NCBI RefSeq assembly: GCF_018991925.1
Contig: NW_024756966.1
Span: forward strand, 372,001 to 436,000
Origin: Homarus americanus
Taxonomy: Eukaryota > Arthropoda > Malacostraca > Decapoda > Nephropidae
Reading direction: 5' to 3'
DNA: 64,000 nucleotides
Shown here one piece after another: positions 11,826 to 22,399 of this stretch. Position 1 is the stretch's first letter; every line of letters begins with the position of its first letter. Under the pieces are notes generated by a model that ran no database searches, was not told the origin of the DNA, and saw only the letters and a list, made by a program, of their open reading frames with translations. Both the position numbers and the translations under genes were made by a program.

Positions 11826-12026
11826 CTACACTTACACCTGGTACAGTAGCTGACGCATTTTGTGAGATGTGGCAGCTCTGTGTTTGATTTATCTAGCATC
11901 CTAATTCTGGCTACTATTGTGGGGTTCATTAGGGCCATTTCCGGGAGTTGTAATGCGATGTAAACAAACACAGAGGTGCCACATATCACAAAACACACCA
12001 GCTACTGTGCCAGGTATAAGTGCAGG
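11826..12026. mobile_element. foldback (inverted-repeat) element
   Basis: Two arms of about 60 bp, at 11826-11887 and 11966-12026, are inverted copies of each other, matching at about 49 of 58 aligned bases by eye. They flank a spacer of about 78 bp. Both contain ACCTGG(T/C)ACAGTAGCTG and TTTTGTGA(G/T)ATGTGGCA. A third single arm plus part of the spacer recurs at 53564-53640, so the sequence is dispersed. This fits a MITE-like or foldback transposon, or a non-autonomous hairpin element. No transposase is present and I could not define target-site duplications. Confidence 0.6.
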
Positions 12027-12050
12027 CAATTGTACCTGAAGTAGTATTTT

Positions 12051-12247
12051 GTGTTTACTTTTTGTTTTACTTTTTGTGCTGTACTTTTTTTTACCTTTTG
12101 CTTTACTTTTTGCTTTACCTTTTGCTTTGCTTTTTTATTTACTTTTTTACTTTTTGCTTTACTTTTTGTTTTACTTTTTGCTTTACTTTTTGTTATACTT
12201 TTTGTTTTACCTTTTGTTTTACTTTTTGTGTTTTACTTTTTGTAGTA
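12051..12247. repeat. TTTTTGCTTTAC degenerate minisatellite
   Basis: About 16 units of 11-12 bp of the form ACTTTTTG(C/T)TTT. The Phe/Cys/Leu-rich open frames across it are translations of the repeat. Confidence 0.9.
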
Positions 12248-12563
12248 CTTCTCCTACTTCTGGCATAGTGTCTCCTTACAGACTACCAACTAATATTACT
12301 CCTGGTTACCTTACATAGATTTATTATGTTTGTGAATTACCATGTTTATTGCCTCATACATTTGTGGTGTGTAAAATCAATATTCTCTACTAACGCGAAG
12401 AAAAATAAGATAGATGCTAAGATATTGCTGGCACTAATGTGTACTGTATATTTAAGTTATTTGGGGCCTTATTTATATATATATTGGTATTGTGACTTAT
12501 TATGAGTATCAAAGGGAGAAAGTGAGTTTCGTCAATTGTGTTTTTTTTTTCTTAACTTTTGAT

Positions 12564-12640
12564 TGGGTTTTGTTGGGTTGGGTTTGTGTAAGGTTAGGTT
12601 AGGGTTAAATTAGGTTGGGTTAGGTTAGGTTAATATAGGT
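12564..12640. repeat. interstitial TTAGG-type array (degenerate)
   Basis: Repeated GGTTAGGTTAGG with variants GGTTGGGTT and GGTTAAATTA; G-rich strand on plus. Confidence 0.85.
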
Positions 12641-13072
12641 ATTTGTTAACATGCAAATTTCAATTACTCTGACTGCGTGTACCTAACGGCTCCTGTACCA
12701 CGCAATTTGTTTGTGAAACGACCTGTATCCTTTCAAAGTACACTTACACCTTGTTAATGACCCTGTACCTGTGATAAGTATACTTCTGTGTACTTTTTTT
12801 ACCCCGTGCCGTATACACCAAGTGCGTATGATTACATAAACACTCTGTACATGTAGGTGTATTATGTAGTTTGTATACACATTGTGAATTATTTTGCCGT
12901 TCGTTCACTTTTTGCGCCATTACTGTGCTGTATACCTAGACTCAATTAAGGCACAGGTAATCTCAGGCATCGATTTCACATTTTTATGGAAAACAAATCA
13001 CTCAGCGTGTTTGTTTATACCTGGGCGAAGGAATCCGGACTTAATGGTAACCTATAAGACCCCTGAGCTCTA

Positions 13073-13073
<1 letters not shown>
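12641..13073. other. non-coding DNA
   Basis: Unique-looking sequence rich in GTACCTG/TGTACC words; no gene or repeat unit is resolved. Confidence 0.4.

Positions 13074-13162
<89 letters not shown>
13074..13162. repeat. (GT)n microsatellite
   Basis: 89 bp of TG with one TGAG interruption near 13110. Confidence 0.97.
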
Positions 13163-13165
<3 letters not shown>

Positions 13166-13234
13166 GCTGTTTTTTGTGTTTGTCTTTGTTTATTTGTTTG
13201 TTCATGTGTGTCTTTATGTGTAGGGTTATTTGCT

Positions 13235-13264
<30 letters not shown>
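13235..13264. repeat. (TATG)n microsatellite
   Basis: About seven ATGT units. Confidence 0.93.
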
Positions 13265-13265
<1 letters not shown>

Positions 13266-13655
13266 TGTCCGCCAACCACACCCACCACACAATCGTCTTA
13301 TCACAGAGGATGAATTTACTCCCGGATGTGCACAATATTCCCGGGAATGTGGGATGACTCGTGGGCTGTATTCCTGTTATTCCCATTGTCTCAACCCCTA
13401 TTCCTGTCCTACACAATATTACGTGTTTCTGAGGATCCTGGACTGTGTGATGAAACTTGTGTTTGTGTGTGGGTTAGGTAGATGTTGTTTTATCCGTGTC
13501 GTATAGTTAATAAGTGTTTTGTTTTGCCTAGCTGTGTGAGTGTTCTTGGTATGCGAGGCGAGTATTTGGTGCATTCCTTCGTGTCGTAACTAATGTATAG
13601 GCAACGTTTGTCAGGGACGTTCAGTATTGGCATGAATGCTGGTGACTCTTGGGTG

Positions 13656-13657
<2 letters not shown>

Positions 13658-13699
<42 letters not shown>
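13658..13699. repeat. (AAT)n microsatellite
   Basis: Uninterrupted ATA/AAT, about 41 bp. Confidence 0.96.
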
Positions 13700-13700
<1 letters not shown>

Positions 13701-13859
13701 TGGATAAAACCCTGCCCACTAACCGTTGCCATGGGTGTTAGTGTAAATTAACTTAGTCACCGCTGGTAGACTCTCATGTCTTCGTTTTCTTTAACCCTCC
13801 AAGACCCTGTTATCATGGCAACACTTGTTCAATTATCACCAAAAGTTTATCATGTGGGC

Positions 13860-13985
13860 CTTGTCACCTGTTGATCAAGCCTGCCAAGTTTGGTGCAAAT
13901 CCGCAAACCCGTTCTAGCGTTATTTAGGGGACAGGCAGACAAACAAACAGACATGACCGAGAATAATATCGTTTCCCTTACTGTT
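13860..13985 (+). mobile_element. retroelement-tail-like sequence
   Basis: The segment reads CCAAGTTTGGTGCAAATCCG, then GTTCTAGCGTTATTTAGGGGACAGGCAGACAAACAAACAGAC in pieces. This word order (TTTGGTGCAAATCCG, ...GTTAT..., ACAGACAAACAGAC) is familiar to me from dispersed repeats in many arthropod genomes, usually at the 3' part of non-LTR or SINE elements. It is followed by an AAT/ATT-rich run, as expected of a tail. Element identity and limits are not established. Confidence 0.45.
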
Positions 13986-13999
13986 TCGAGCAGTTATAA

Positions 14000-14049
14000 C
14001 AACAATAACAATGATAATGATGATAATAATGATAAGATTAATAATAGTA

Positions 14050-14132
<83 letters not shown>

Positions 14133-14160
14133 TAATAATACCGTAATAATAATATGATGC
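14000..14160. repeat. AAT/ATT trinucleotide array
   Basis: Impure AAT/GAT units pass into a pure (ATT)n run at 14064-14132 and then back to AAT. The AAT-then-ATT order can fold into a hairpin. The Asn/Ile open frame is not a gene. Confidence 0.95.
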
Positions 14161-14320
14161 AGACAATAACAACAATGGTGGTAGTAATAATAATGATTTC
14201 TAATTTACTTTCCAGACGTGGCTACATAAACCATTGGGTCTTACATTACAGCATAGTGTAGATGGCAGGACCAGCATAACGGGCCTTACAAATTGGTACA
14301 AATCAATTAATTCCTCTAGA

Positions 14321-14368
14321 CCTTAACCTAACCTATCCTATCCTATCTAATAACCTAACCTAACCTGC
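14321..14368. repeat. interstitial CCTAA-type array (degenerate)
   Basis: CTTAACCTAACCTATCCTATCC, a short gap, then AACCTAACCTAACCTG. C-rich strand on plus. Confidence 0.85.
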
Positions 14369-14615
14369 AGTATATGCTTGATATCTTGAGTAGGTTGAGA
14401 TTCCTTCATGTCTTGGCGTCTGTTATACAAGAATCTGATTATCTTAGGTCACTATTTATCCCAGGATCAGCGCCTCAGTATCTCGGTGTGTTTAAGTTAT
14501 AAATATTCTTGATATCCATATTCCAGTTATCCCCACATCAGCGTTCCAGATCCCACGATATCCAAATTCCAGATCTGGCCAGGTACTTGATTTCCAGTCT
14601 CCAGATGAACTCGAT

Positions 14616-14620
<5 letters not shown>

Positions 14621-14649
<29 letters not shown>
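14621..14649. repeat. (GT)n microsatellite
   Basis: Uninterrupted GT, 29 bp. Confidence 0.95.
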
Positions 14650-14651
<2 letters not shown>

Positions 14652-15934
14652 TGTGAGGAGGAGCGGGGCAGAGCTCATCGCCATCCCAATCATGCCCCCA
14701 GAAAGGAAAGCTGCCGAGCCAGTTTTTGGGTCATTCCACCGAGTCTTAATCTTGATGTTGAATGTAAGGCGACGGTAAATGTTGCATTGTGTGTTAATTT
14801 TAGCCGCTCCCCTGATGGACAGACTGGGGCTGTAGTCCCACGTCCCAGCCCCACGAGGTCACCAGGCAGGGAAGATGCGGGCAGGTGATAATGTGGGGGG
14901 GGGTTGAAGGACACACACACACACACACACATACTAATGTATTCCAGCTTGCGATAATTAAAGTTACGTGAGAAATATCATAATTAAATATTCTTCTTCT
15001 TAAAGTGGTATTAAAAAATGTACAGTTGAGGACGACAGAGAGCTCAGGTAAATACTGACACCTGGGTGTGGCGAAGACAACATCACACTGGGCGTCATGT
15101 GTGGTGGTAAAACACCGTAGACTTGTACTGGTGGTGTCACAGGATGTTGTTATCGTTGCTGGAAGTGGTTTTTCACACTCAAGTTACTCAAGTGCAAGGA
15201 ATAGGAAATTAATATTTTCTGTATTGTGTATGAGGACTCTTGTGTGTTTATAATAGTACCCAGTCGCAAACGTACTGTGTGTTTGGTAGTTTGAAAACAG
15301 TTGTTGTCACCGAATAACTTCGTAGTTTATCGACGTGTGAAATCAATTCATCAATATTTTATTTTTAATTATCAGTTCACATTTCTCACCTGTTCTTTAT
15401 TATGTAATTATTCGTTGGTGTTGTTCTCACGAGGCACCGAGACTGTTAATCAATTGTAGTGTGAGGAGAGCTGTGTTGGCGCCCCCTCGTGTGTCTACCT
15501 GGTGTTAGTGTGGCTCACCTCCCTCACTCCTCAGACACCTCTTATTATGCATGACCGCTGCTACATTAGAAATACATGTAATTTTACGAGCTACGACAAA
15601 GGTAAAAAAAATATTTATATATTCTTCAGGTATAAATGGTTTCGTACTAATCATTACCATACAATGGTCAACTTATACCCATCGTCACATAGGCGGCGTC
15701 CGAAACCAAGGAAAGAGAGGTTCTGTGTGTGTGTGTGTGTGTGTGGCTATAGTCGTGCCGTGGTAGTAAAGTATTACATCGGGCTTCGTACAGGGACAAA
15801 CCCAAACCATTCCGGGGGTGTTGTCGCTCTATGCCAACAATGACGGCGTTTGGTACCGTAGCGTCCAGGCTGTCAGGGGAGGCACATGTCGGAACTCACA
15901 CTACAGAAGGGGAATGTGTTTTATGTACTCGCTC
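14650..15934. other. mixed non-coding DNA
   Basis: Short (CA)n at 14911-14930 and (GT)n at 15724-15744. Bases 14806-14885 are open in one frame between TTAATTTTAG and GGCAG|GTGATA, exon-like but weak. No recognised protein. Confidence 0.35.
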
Positions 15935-16245
15935 AGGTGCTTGTAAGAATAAGAATTTTTTTTACCCCCTCGGTGGTTGTTGAAGTGATCGTAAGAATAA
16001 GGTATTTTTTCTTGGGATATATTGAGATATTTTCTTGGTAACTGATAGTGTGATCGTGAATATGATTTACTGTTTTGGTATCTGGTAATGTGCTCGTAAT
16101 AATAAGGCTTTTGTGGATACTTACTGATGGACTCGTAACAATTTGCGTTTTGTAGGTACTTACTAACATACTCGTAATATTAAGACTTTTATGATTACTT
16201 TTTAACATACTCATAATAATAAGGCTTTTCTGAGTTACTTTCCAA
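15935..16245. repeat. degenerate tandem repeat, unit about 55-60 bp
   Basis: Five to six diverged units centred on (T/C)(G/C)GTAA(G/T)AATAAGG(C/T)TTTT, followed by a TACTTACTRA-type spacer. The open minus-strand frame of 93 codons is a by-product (repeated K-S-L-x-I-T-S). Confidence 0.7.
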
Positions 16246-17102
16246 TGTTACGATCCGGGTCTAGATATTACCGAATTCCATGCAGAGATGATCGTAGGAG
16301 TGAGGTTTTACACGGCAAGTTTTCGCCTGGTTGATCTCCCTAAAGGCGGTGTGTGGGGTCCGTAGAGTTTTAAGTGGTGTCATGCCAATGGTTTACTTTG
16401 CTTTGATTCTGTCTGACTTGAGGTCTTGTTTATATCAGTATCCCCTCGGTAACTTATGTTGATTGAGTGAAAGTTTGTGTTTATTTTAGGAATATAGTGT
16501 TCTTTCAGGTGTGTTGTGGGGTTTGGGGTAGTGTTGTGGTTAAGGTGATGCTGTTTTTTTTTGGTGTTTTTTTATATTTAATGCTGTGAATTTTAGGGTG
16601 TTGGTCATGATTGATTTATTGTTTTCATTTATGGATTTTAAACAGGAATTTTGAGAGAGAGAGAGATGTCAAAAATATATATCATTTGGTGAATGTTGAG
16701 GAGCAGCATCATAGTTTCCTCCCCCTCCCCCCTCCCACTCCCCCTCCCCTCCTCCTCCTCCTCCTACGTCTTGCTAGTCAGGAAGAGGAACTTGTTGGAA
16801 CTTTTATTTTAACAATGCCAAAAACTTGGGCCCATGTGGAAGTTGTCGAGTTGTCGCCTCTCGGAAGGTCTAAATCTAAAATATTTTACGATTGTCACAG
16901 GAGGAGCTACCGTAAGGGGGAAATACCGGCATGTGCTGAAATGGCCGCCGACCAGAGTGTGTGTGCTTGTTGCTATTGACAGCGGGAGGGGGTGAGGAGG
17001 GGTGTGAGGGGAGGTGTGTGAGGGGAGGTGTGTGAGGTGTAGCTGAGATTTTTACTGTGAAAATGTCGACGGTGGGAATGGCCAGGTTTGAAGGTGGTGA
17101 GA
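16246..17102. other. mixed non-coding DNA
   Basis: A CT-rich patch (CCTCCTCC and CCCCTCCC words) lies at 16719-16768 and GGTGTGTGAGGGGA repeats at 16990-17040. No gene is seen. Confidence 0.4.
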
Positions 17103-17220
17103 GTAGTAGTGTTGGGGATGGTGGTAGAGTAGTAGTGTTGGGGATGGTGGAGTAGTAGTGTTGGGGATGGTGGAGTAGTAGTGTTGGGGATGGTGGAGTA
17201 GTAGTGTTGGGGATAGTGAA
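17103..17220. repeat. 23-bp minisatellite
   Basis: Five tandem units of AGTAGTGTTGGGGATGGTGG plus three bases, nearly identical except the first spacer. Confidence 0.93.
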
Positions 17221-17245
17221 GGTGAGATTTTAATGGTTAACATAG

Positions 17246-17268
17246 GGTAGGTTAGGTTAGGTTACATT
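17246..17268. repeat. short TTAGG array, plus orientation
   Basis: GGGTAGGTTAGGTTAGGTTA. Faces the opposite-orientation array that starts 196 bp downstream. Confidence 0.85.
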
Positions 17269-17463
17269 TGAGGTTGTCAGGACAGTAATGGGTGTGGGTG
17301 AGTTTGAGGCGATGAGTAAATACACACCATTTATTCACGTTATTCATCGGTATTCATATATGCGTGATACATGTTACTTTATATAGTGGAATAAATGACA
17401 GGAAGAGAGCCGTGTGAACAGAGATTTTACTTTTACACCACGCAATATAACGACAAAATTGCA

Positions 17464-17562
17464 CCTAACCTATCCTGACCTAACCTAACCTAACCTAACC
17501 TAACCTAACCTAACCTAACCTAACCTAACCTAACCTAATCTAATCTAATCTAACCTAATCTC
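17464..17562. repeat. interstitial (CCTAA)n array
   Basis: About 18 units of AACCT, pure through most of its length, decaying to AATCT at the right end. Complement of the arthropod telomere unit TTAGG. Confidence 0.95.
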
Positions 17563-17580
17563 TTACAAGATTTTTTGGGT

Positions 17581-17698
17581 CTCCTTTGTTTACGTTCGTT
17601 TCTCTCTTTTATTCATTTTGTTTATCTCTTGTTTACATTCGTTTCTCTCTTGTTTATATTTATTTCTCTCTTGTTTCCATTCGTTTCTCTCTTTTATC
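17581..17698. repeat. 21-25 bp T-rich minisatellite
   Basis: Five units of the form TTTCTCTCTTGTTTACATTCG with small changes. Confidence 0.85.
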
Positions 17699-17938
17699 TT
17701 GCAAATAATTAAGACAACCCTTTATGCACCCTCAATGACTTCCCTTAATAAGACTATAATGATATTAATGATACTCTAAAAGCCTTATAAAGACGATATA
17801 TGAGTATAATTACCGTTGGTTTGTACTCGACTGTAAGAAAATTGTTTTAAGAGTGTCGGGATTTTTGCGAAGTTCAGAGATGACTCGGTGTTGCGTCTGA
17901 CCAAATATTCACAAGTGATGGTCTGGTTTATTGTTATG

Positions 17939-18053
17939 ATTGGTGGCTGGCTGGCTGGTGGTCTGGTGGCTGGCTGGCTGGTGGTCTGGTGGCTGGCTGG
18001 CTGGCTGGCTGGCTGGTGGTTTGGTGGCTTTCTGTGGCTGGTGGTTAGGTGGC
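17939..18053. repeat. (GGCT)n / GGTGGTCTGGTGGCT array
   Basis: GGCTGGCTGG runs alternate with GTGGTCTGGT. The Trp/Gly/Leu-rich open frames are translations of this array. Confidence 0.9.
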
Positions 18054-18963
18054 TCGTATTATCCAGTGTCTTCTCTAGATGTTTACCGCGGCGGAGTGCA
18101 TTTGTTATCTCCACAGGTTTTTTGATGTTATTCGCCAAACACTCGGAGTGGGTACATAACACGCTTTCTAATAATAACAACAACAGCAGATGAAGACACG
18201 AGATTGGTAAATATTTTCAGGTGATATTTTAACATTACAGGAACACGTCTCTAGATAACATTTATCCGAATAAACGAAGTTAGCTTTGTTTATGATTAAT
18301 GTTTATTAGAATTCACTATAAAAGTAGCAGGTTAGGTAAGGTTAGGTTAGGTTTCCGTTAGGGTGGTTAATCTTTACGTGAAATAAGCTGGGGTGGAGGT
18401 TGTTCAGGTGATCTCAAGACACACACACGTATCAGAATATTTTTAGGTACGGTGGGCGGCGACAAGGAGTCACACTTGAGAGACTGGCTGTCAAGAGTCC
18501 AAATATACAAATCTCTGGTGGACGAGCTCACGGCGTGTTGACTACACAGGTATTGTCCTACTCAGGTGTGACGCTTCAGCAGGTTTGAGTTACTTTACCT
18601 GACAGTTTACATGATCTCACGACACACACACACACACACACACACACGAGGATGAGCGGCAGGTGTTGAGGTAGAAGGAGGAGGGAGATTTATGTGATCT
18701 CTTCCCGAGGAGTGTTTCGGTGTCTTGAGAGGTTGGTTGCATAGGTCTCCCCTTATTGAAGTTGTGTGTGTGTGTGTGTGTGTTCGTTCGTTCGTTGCAG
18801 TGAGTGGGTTAGGAGGGAGGTGGGGGGAGCTGTACCGTGGTGGTGGTGGTGTGTGAAAATAGGTGCATCTATACTGTACTGTGGAAGGGTTGCCCAGAGG
18901 AGGGTGTTCAACGTGTACCATTGTTCGAGTAGTAGGAAGGAAGGGGGGGCTGGGGGGAACTCA
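18054..18963. other. non-coding DNA with small repeats
   Basis: A short TTAGG array lies at 18331-18352, (CA)n at 18622-18648, (GT)n at 18764-18782 followed by (TTCG)n, and a GGT run at 18836-18852. Confidence 0.5.
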
Positions 18964-18966
18964 CCA

Positions 18967-19135
18967 GCTCCGCCCCCAATTCGCTCCTTCCCTTTCTCCT
19001 CTCCGTTCAATTTCTCCCCTTCTCCTTCCCTTTTCCCCCTCCTTCCTTACCTTTTCCCCCTCCTTCCTTCCCTTTTCGCCTCCCCATTCCCCCTCCCAAT
19101 TGCCCCTCCCCATCCCCCTCTCCCTCCTCCCCATC
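18967..19135. repeat. polypyrimidine tract
   Basis: CTCCTTCCC/CCCCCTCCC words. The minus strand reads Gly/Arg/Glu, not a protein. Confidence 0.88.
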
Positions 19136-19955
19136 CTGGAATTGTCACCTATCGCGCCACTCAGCCAGACTGGCGACAATCGCCTCGTCCGCAACAATGG
19201 AAGCCCCTTAATCACCTGACACACACAGGTTGTTATTGCAATCAAGTCTCCGTGGTTATGTACGGTTATTTTCCTAAATTAAGGACTCCACCGAGAACCA
19301 ATGTGGCGGAACCTGGCAATCACGGCCAAATGTCACAGCGTCTGGGTCATTAAACAACGAAATCTGTGTGATCCATGGCGGCCATTAGCGCGGTGCTTAC
19401 AATTATTACAAATGAGTTACACAACAGTAACAAATGACCTTTATGAGTGCAGTGGCTTACACAGTAGCTGCTGGCCATAACCACGTGACTGTAAATGACC
19501 CATTATACTCTGGTTATAAATGACCGGGAATTAGTCTTAAACACAGGCCCACATGTTTGCATATATCCTCGTATCTTATAACGTGGCGCTGACACTGAGA
19601 ACTTGGTGTTGCGGTGACTGGCCCTAGAGGTCAGGAGTTATCGTTGTGTCTGCTGCATGGCGTCAGGTTAATACTTCATATTGTCTTGTTTTAAACGTGA
19701 AATTATGCTTGTGCTTTTAGGGTAATTTGACGTTAAGCATCGAAATTATTTTGCAATTTGTAGCAAGAAAGTATTTTTAAGGCAGAGCTAAACTGAGCTG
19801 AACATTTTATAAGATTAATGAATCAGATGAAAATGTTTACTTGGATATGAAACACATTACGTGCATATACTATATACCTTATGAAGACCAACACCTGTGT
19901 TGAGTATTAGGGAGGTTTATTAGTACTGTAAATATTAGGGATTAGACCCCCCTGT
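19136..19955. other. mixed, fairly complex non-coding DNA
   Basis: Bases 19260-19560 lack simple repeats and include four near-repeats of ACAAATGACC / GTAAATGACC / ATAAATGACC (about 19410-19530). No gene is seen. Confidence 0.4.
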
Positions 19956-19957
19956 AG

Positions 19958-20150
19958 CCTGCCTGACCACCACACCTGCCTGACCACCACACCTGCATGA
20001 CCACCACACCTGCCTGACCACCACACCTGCCTGACCACCACACCTGCATGACCACCACACCTGCCTGACCACCACACCTGCCTGACCATCACACCTGCCT
20101 GACCATCACACCTGCCTGACCATCACACCTGCCTGACCACCACATCTGCC
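19958..20150. repeat. 17-bp minisatellite
   Basis: About 11 tandem units of CCTGCCTGACCACCACA with variants CTGCATG and CCATCACA. Since 17 x 3 = 51, the minus strand shows a 17-residue repeating frame that is an artefact. Confidence 0.95.
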
Positions 20151-20315
20151 CGCGGCCACTGATGCTATTGTCAGACCTATTTCTCATGAGTTATTGTACG
20201 ACTCTGTAACGCCTTCAATTATTTATTTGAGCTGGAGGAACAGTTAAGCTGTTTGTGAGTTTGTTAAGTAAGAGAAACAAATGTTCTTGTTTATGTAATG
20301 TATGTTGGTTAAGTT

Positions 20316-20375
20316 AGGTCAGGTCAGGTCAGGTCAGGTCAGGTCAGGTCAGGTCAGGTTAGGTTAGGTTAGGTT
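20316..20375. repeat. mixed (TCAGG)8(TTAGG)4 pentamer array
   Basis: Eight AGGTC units are followed directly by four AGGTT units with no interruption. TTAGG is the ancestral arthropod telomere repeat and TCAGG a known derived form in many beetles. Here both sit in one interstitial block. Confidence 0.95.
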
Positions 20376-20777
20376 CTGAATGTATTTTTGCGATTTGTTA
20401 TGCAATGATTCTCCTGCCCTGTGTTTACCTGTTGTGGTGAGAGTAGTGGTCACGTCAGCGTCCATTGTAGCGTCTGGCATCTGAAAGGAAAGGTGTACCA
20501 ACTCTCTTTCTTTCCCTTTTGAATAGTTAATAGATAAAGGTAGATAGGTTAATTAACAGGTATATATAGTTATATAGAGAGGTATATATATATAATGGCT
20601 AAATAGACCAGAGTATGTGTAGCATTATAGCCAGACTCAGGTATGTGTTGATCTCTGTGTCACACCTGCCTGCACCTGTGAATGATGGTGCAGTGAGGTT
20701 ATGCTTACCGATGTTAAGGCTATATGAGTAGCTGAGTTAAGGTCATGTGCTCTCACTTACCTCCAGGGCCAGGTGTA

Positions 20778-20780
<3 letters not shown>
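20376..20780. other. non-coding DNA
   Basis: A TATATA-rich patch at 20560-20595; CACACCTGCCTGCACCTG words at 20660-20680. No gene. Confidence 0.4.

Positions 20781-20820
<40 letters not shown>
20781..20820. repeat. (GT)n microsatellite
   Basis: Uninterrupted GT, 40 bp. Confidence 0.97.
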
Positions 20821-20821
<1 letters not shown>

Positions 20822-21386
20822 CCTCCCCCTTTGAGATCCGTATTTTAGTGAGAAATAAGAGAACCAAGACGGTAGCTAATATCTTGTCTAATTTGTACAA
20901 GTGTTTGGAGAATATGAAATAAGTTTCCTCGATGCTGTACAAACATTCACCTCAGACAAGAATAACAATTACCACACAATAGGAGCAACGAGTTCACGGA
21001 TATTACTAAGAGAGATTAACAATGTATCATAATGTAAAACTAATTGAATTAAATTGTATATCGACCCACATCGACCCAGTAATCGACACGAATGAATGAC
21101 ATCAGCTGTTAAGACATTCTACATGTAAACAAAACGAAGAAACTTAAAGATGTTTTGATAAATATAAATAATGTAAAGTCTAACAAAAGATAATAGTCGT
21201 TTACAGTTCAAAACGCGATGAACAATTTTAAGACGTTGTTACCGAGACATAAAAATGATAACAGAAGAACATTAAATACAGAGACAAATAAAAATAAACG
21301 TAAAATGAGACATTAACTTAAATTACCCGGATATATATGATGATTATATTATTTACATTATAAGAGACGTTAGAATAGCCGAGGTT
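20821..21386. other. AT-rich non-coding DNA
   Basis: No repeat or gene recognised. Confidence 0.4.
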
Positions 21387-21409
21387 TGTGTGTGTGTGTG
21401 TGTGTGTGT
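21387..21409. repeat. (GT)n microsatellite
   Basis: Uninterrupted GT, 22 bp. Confidence 0.93.
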
Positions 21410-21449
21410 TGTGGCGGATATATTGTTAATTTCTACCCCTTTTAGCAAT

Positions 21450-21486
21450 AGACCTAACCTAACCTAACCTAACCTAACCTCACCTC
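21450..21486. repeat. interstitial (CCTAA)n array
   Basis: About six AACCT units ending in CACCTCACG. Confidence 0.93.
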
Positions 21487-21788
21487 ACGCTTCCCGTCAA
21501 CTGGTGGTGAAATATAGCCGTCCGCTGTGAGCCAGACACCATAATTAAGACGAATGTTTCGATGCAACATACAGAAGTGATCCATAATTTTCCACTGCCT
21601 GCTGCCTGCTCATGGTGCCTGCCTCAAGGACGACCACTCAGGTGTGTAGGGTGTGTCACCTGTGTCACACCTGTACTAGAGCTGATGTGTCATACCTGAT
21701 TTCGAACTGACTGGGTCTGTGTCACATATTTTGGGTTGTTGTGTCGTGCTAGTTTGAGGCTGACGGTATTGTTTGCTTCTGTTTGGGG

Positions 21789-21880
21789 CTGTTGTGTTGC
21801 TGCCTCTTGTGGTGGCTGTTGTGTTGCTGCCTCTTGTGGTGGCTGTTGTGTTGCTGCCTCTTGTGGTAGCTGTTGTGTGG
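21789..21880. repeat. 27-bp minisatellite
   Basis: Three tandem units of GTTGTGTTGCTGCCTCTTGT plus GGTGGCT. Confidence 0.92.
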
Positions 21881-21926
21881 CAGTGTTGTACTTCTGTTGA
21901 TTCTCAGTTAAACCTGTTGAGCTACC

Positions 21927-21928
<2 letters not shown>

Positions 21929-21987
<59 letters not shown>
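21929..21987. repeat. (CT)n microsatellite
   Basis: Uninterrupted TC, about 58 bp. Confidence 0.97.
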
Positions 21988-21992
<5 letters not shown>

Positions 21993-22399
21993 ATCACCTG
22001 GTAGACGTGTGAGCGAACAACCGCCTCCCGTTTTCTGTTACTGTGAGGCCCCGGGGTACCTCAGTGTGTCTAGTGATATTTGGAATAACGTAATGAATTG
22101 TTTTTAGTGTTAAAAGTGGAAGTTTTTATTCTAGTTTAAAAATATAGTGGTGTGTGGGGGGGGGTGGAGGGAGGGAGGGGGATGTAGGATATCTTAAGTT
22201 CTGTAGCATGTATGAAGGATTCCATAATTTCGATCCTGTATAATCAGAGTACCCAATAGGATTCCTAATCTCCAATGGGTGTATCAGGAATCTCAAAGGA
22301 TCTGTTAAATTATTACAGTGCTATAGTACTGTAGGTCCTGTAGGTAGTGTCAGAGGATGGTAGAGGATATACCTTGGTTCTATAGAATATATCAGCCAT

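Noticed and set aside
12020..12318. Membrane-protein-like Phe/Leu/Cys frames
   Set aside because: They translate the TTTTTGCTTTAC minisatellite; three frames all look hydrophobic.
17464..17562. True chromosome end (telomere)
   Set aside because: Unique and repetitive DNA continues on both sides, and arrays face both ways; these are interstitial.
18766..19353. 195-codon plus-strand open frame
   Set aside because: Starts in (GT)n and crosses a polypyrimidine tract; the tail is mixed but has no support.
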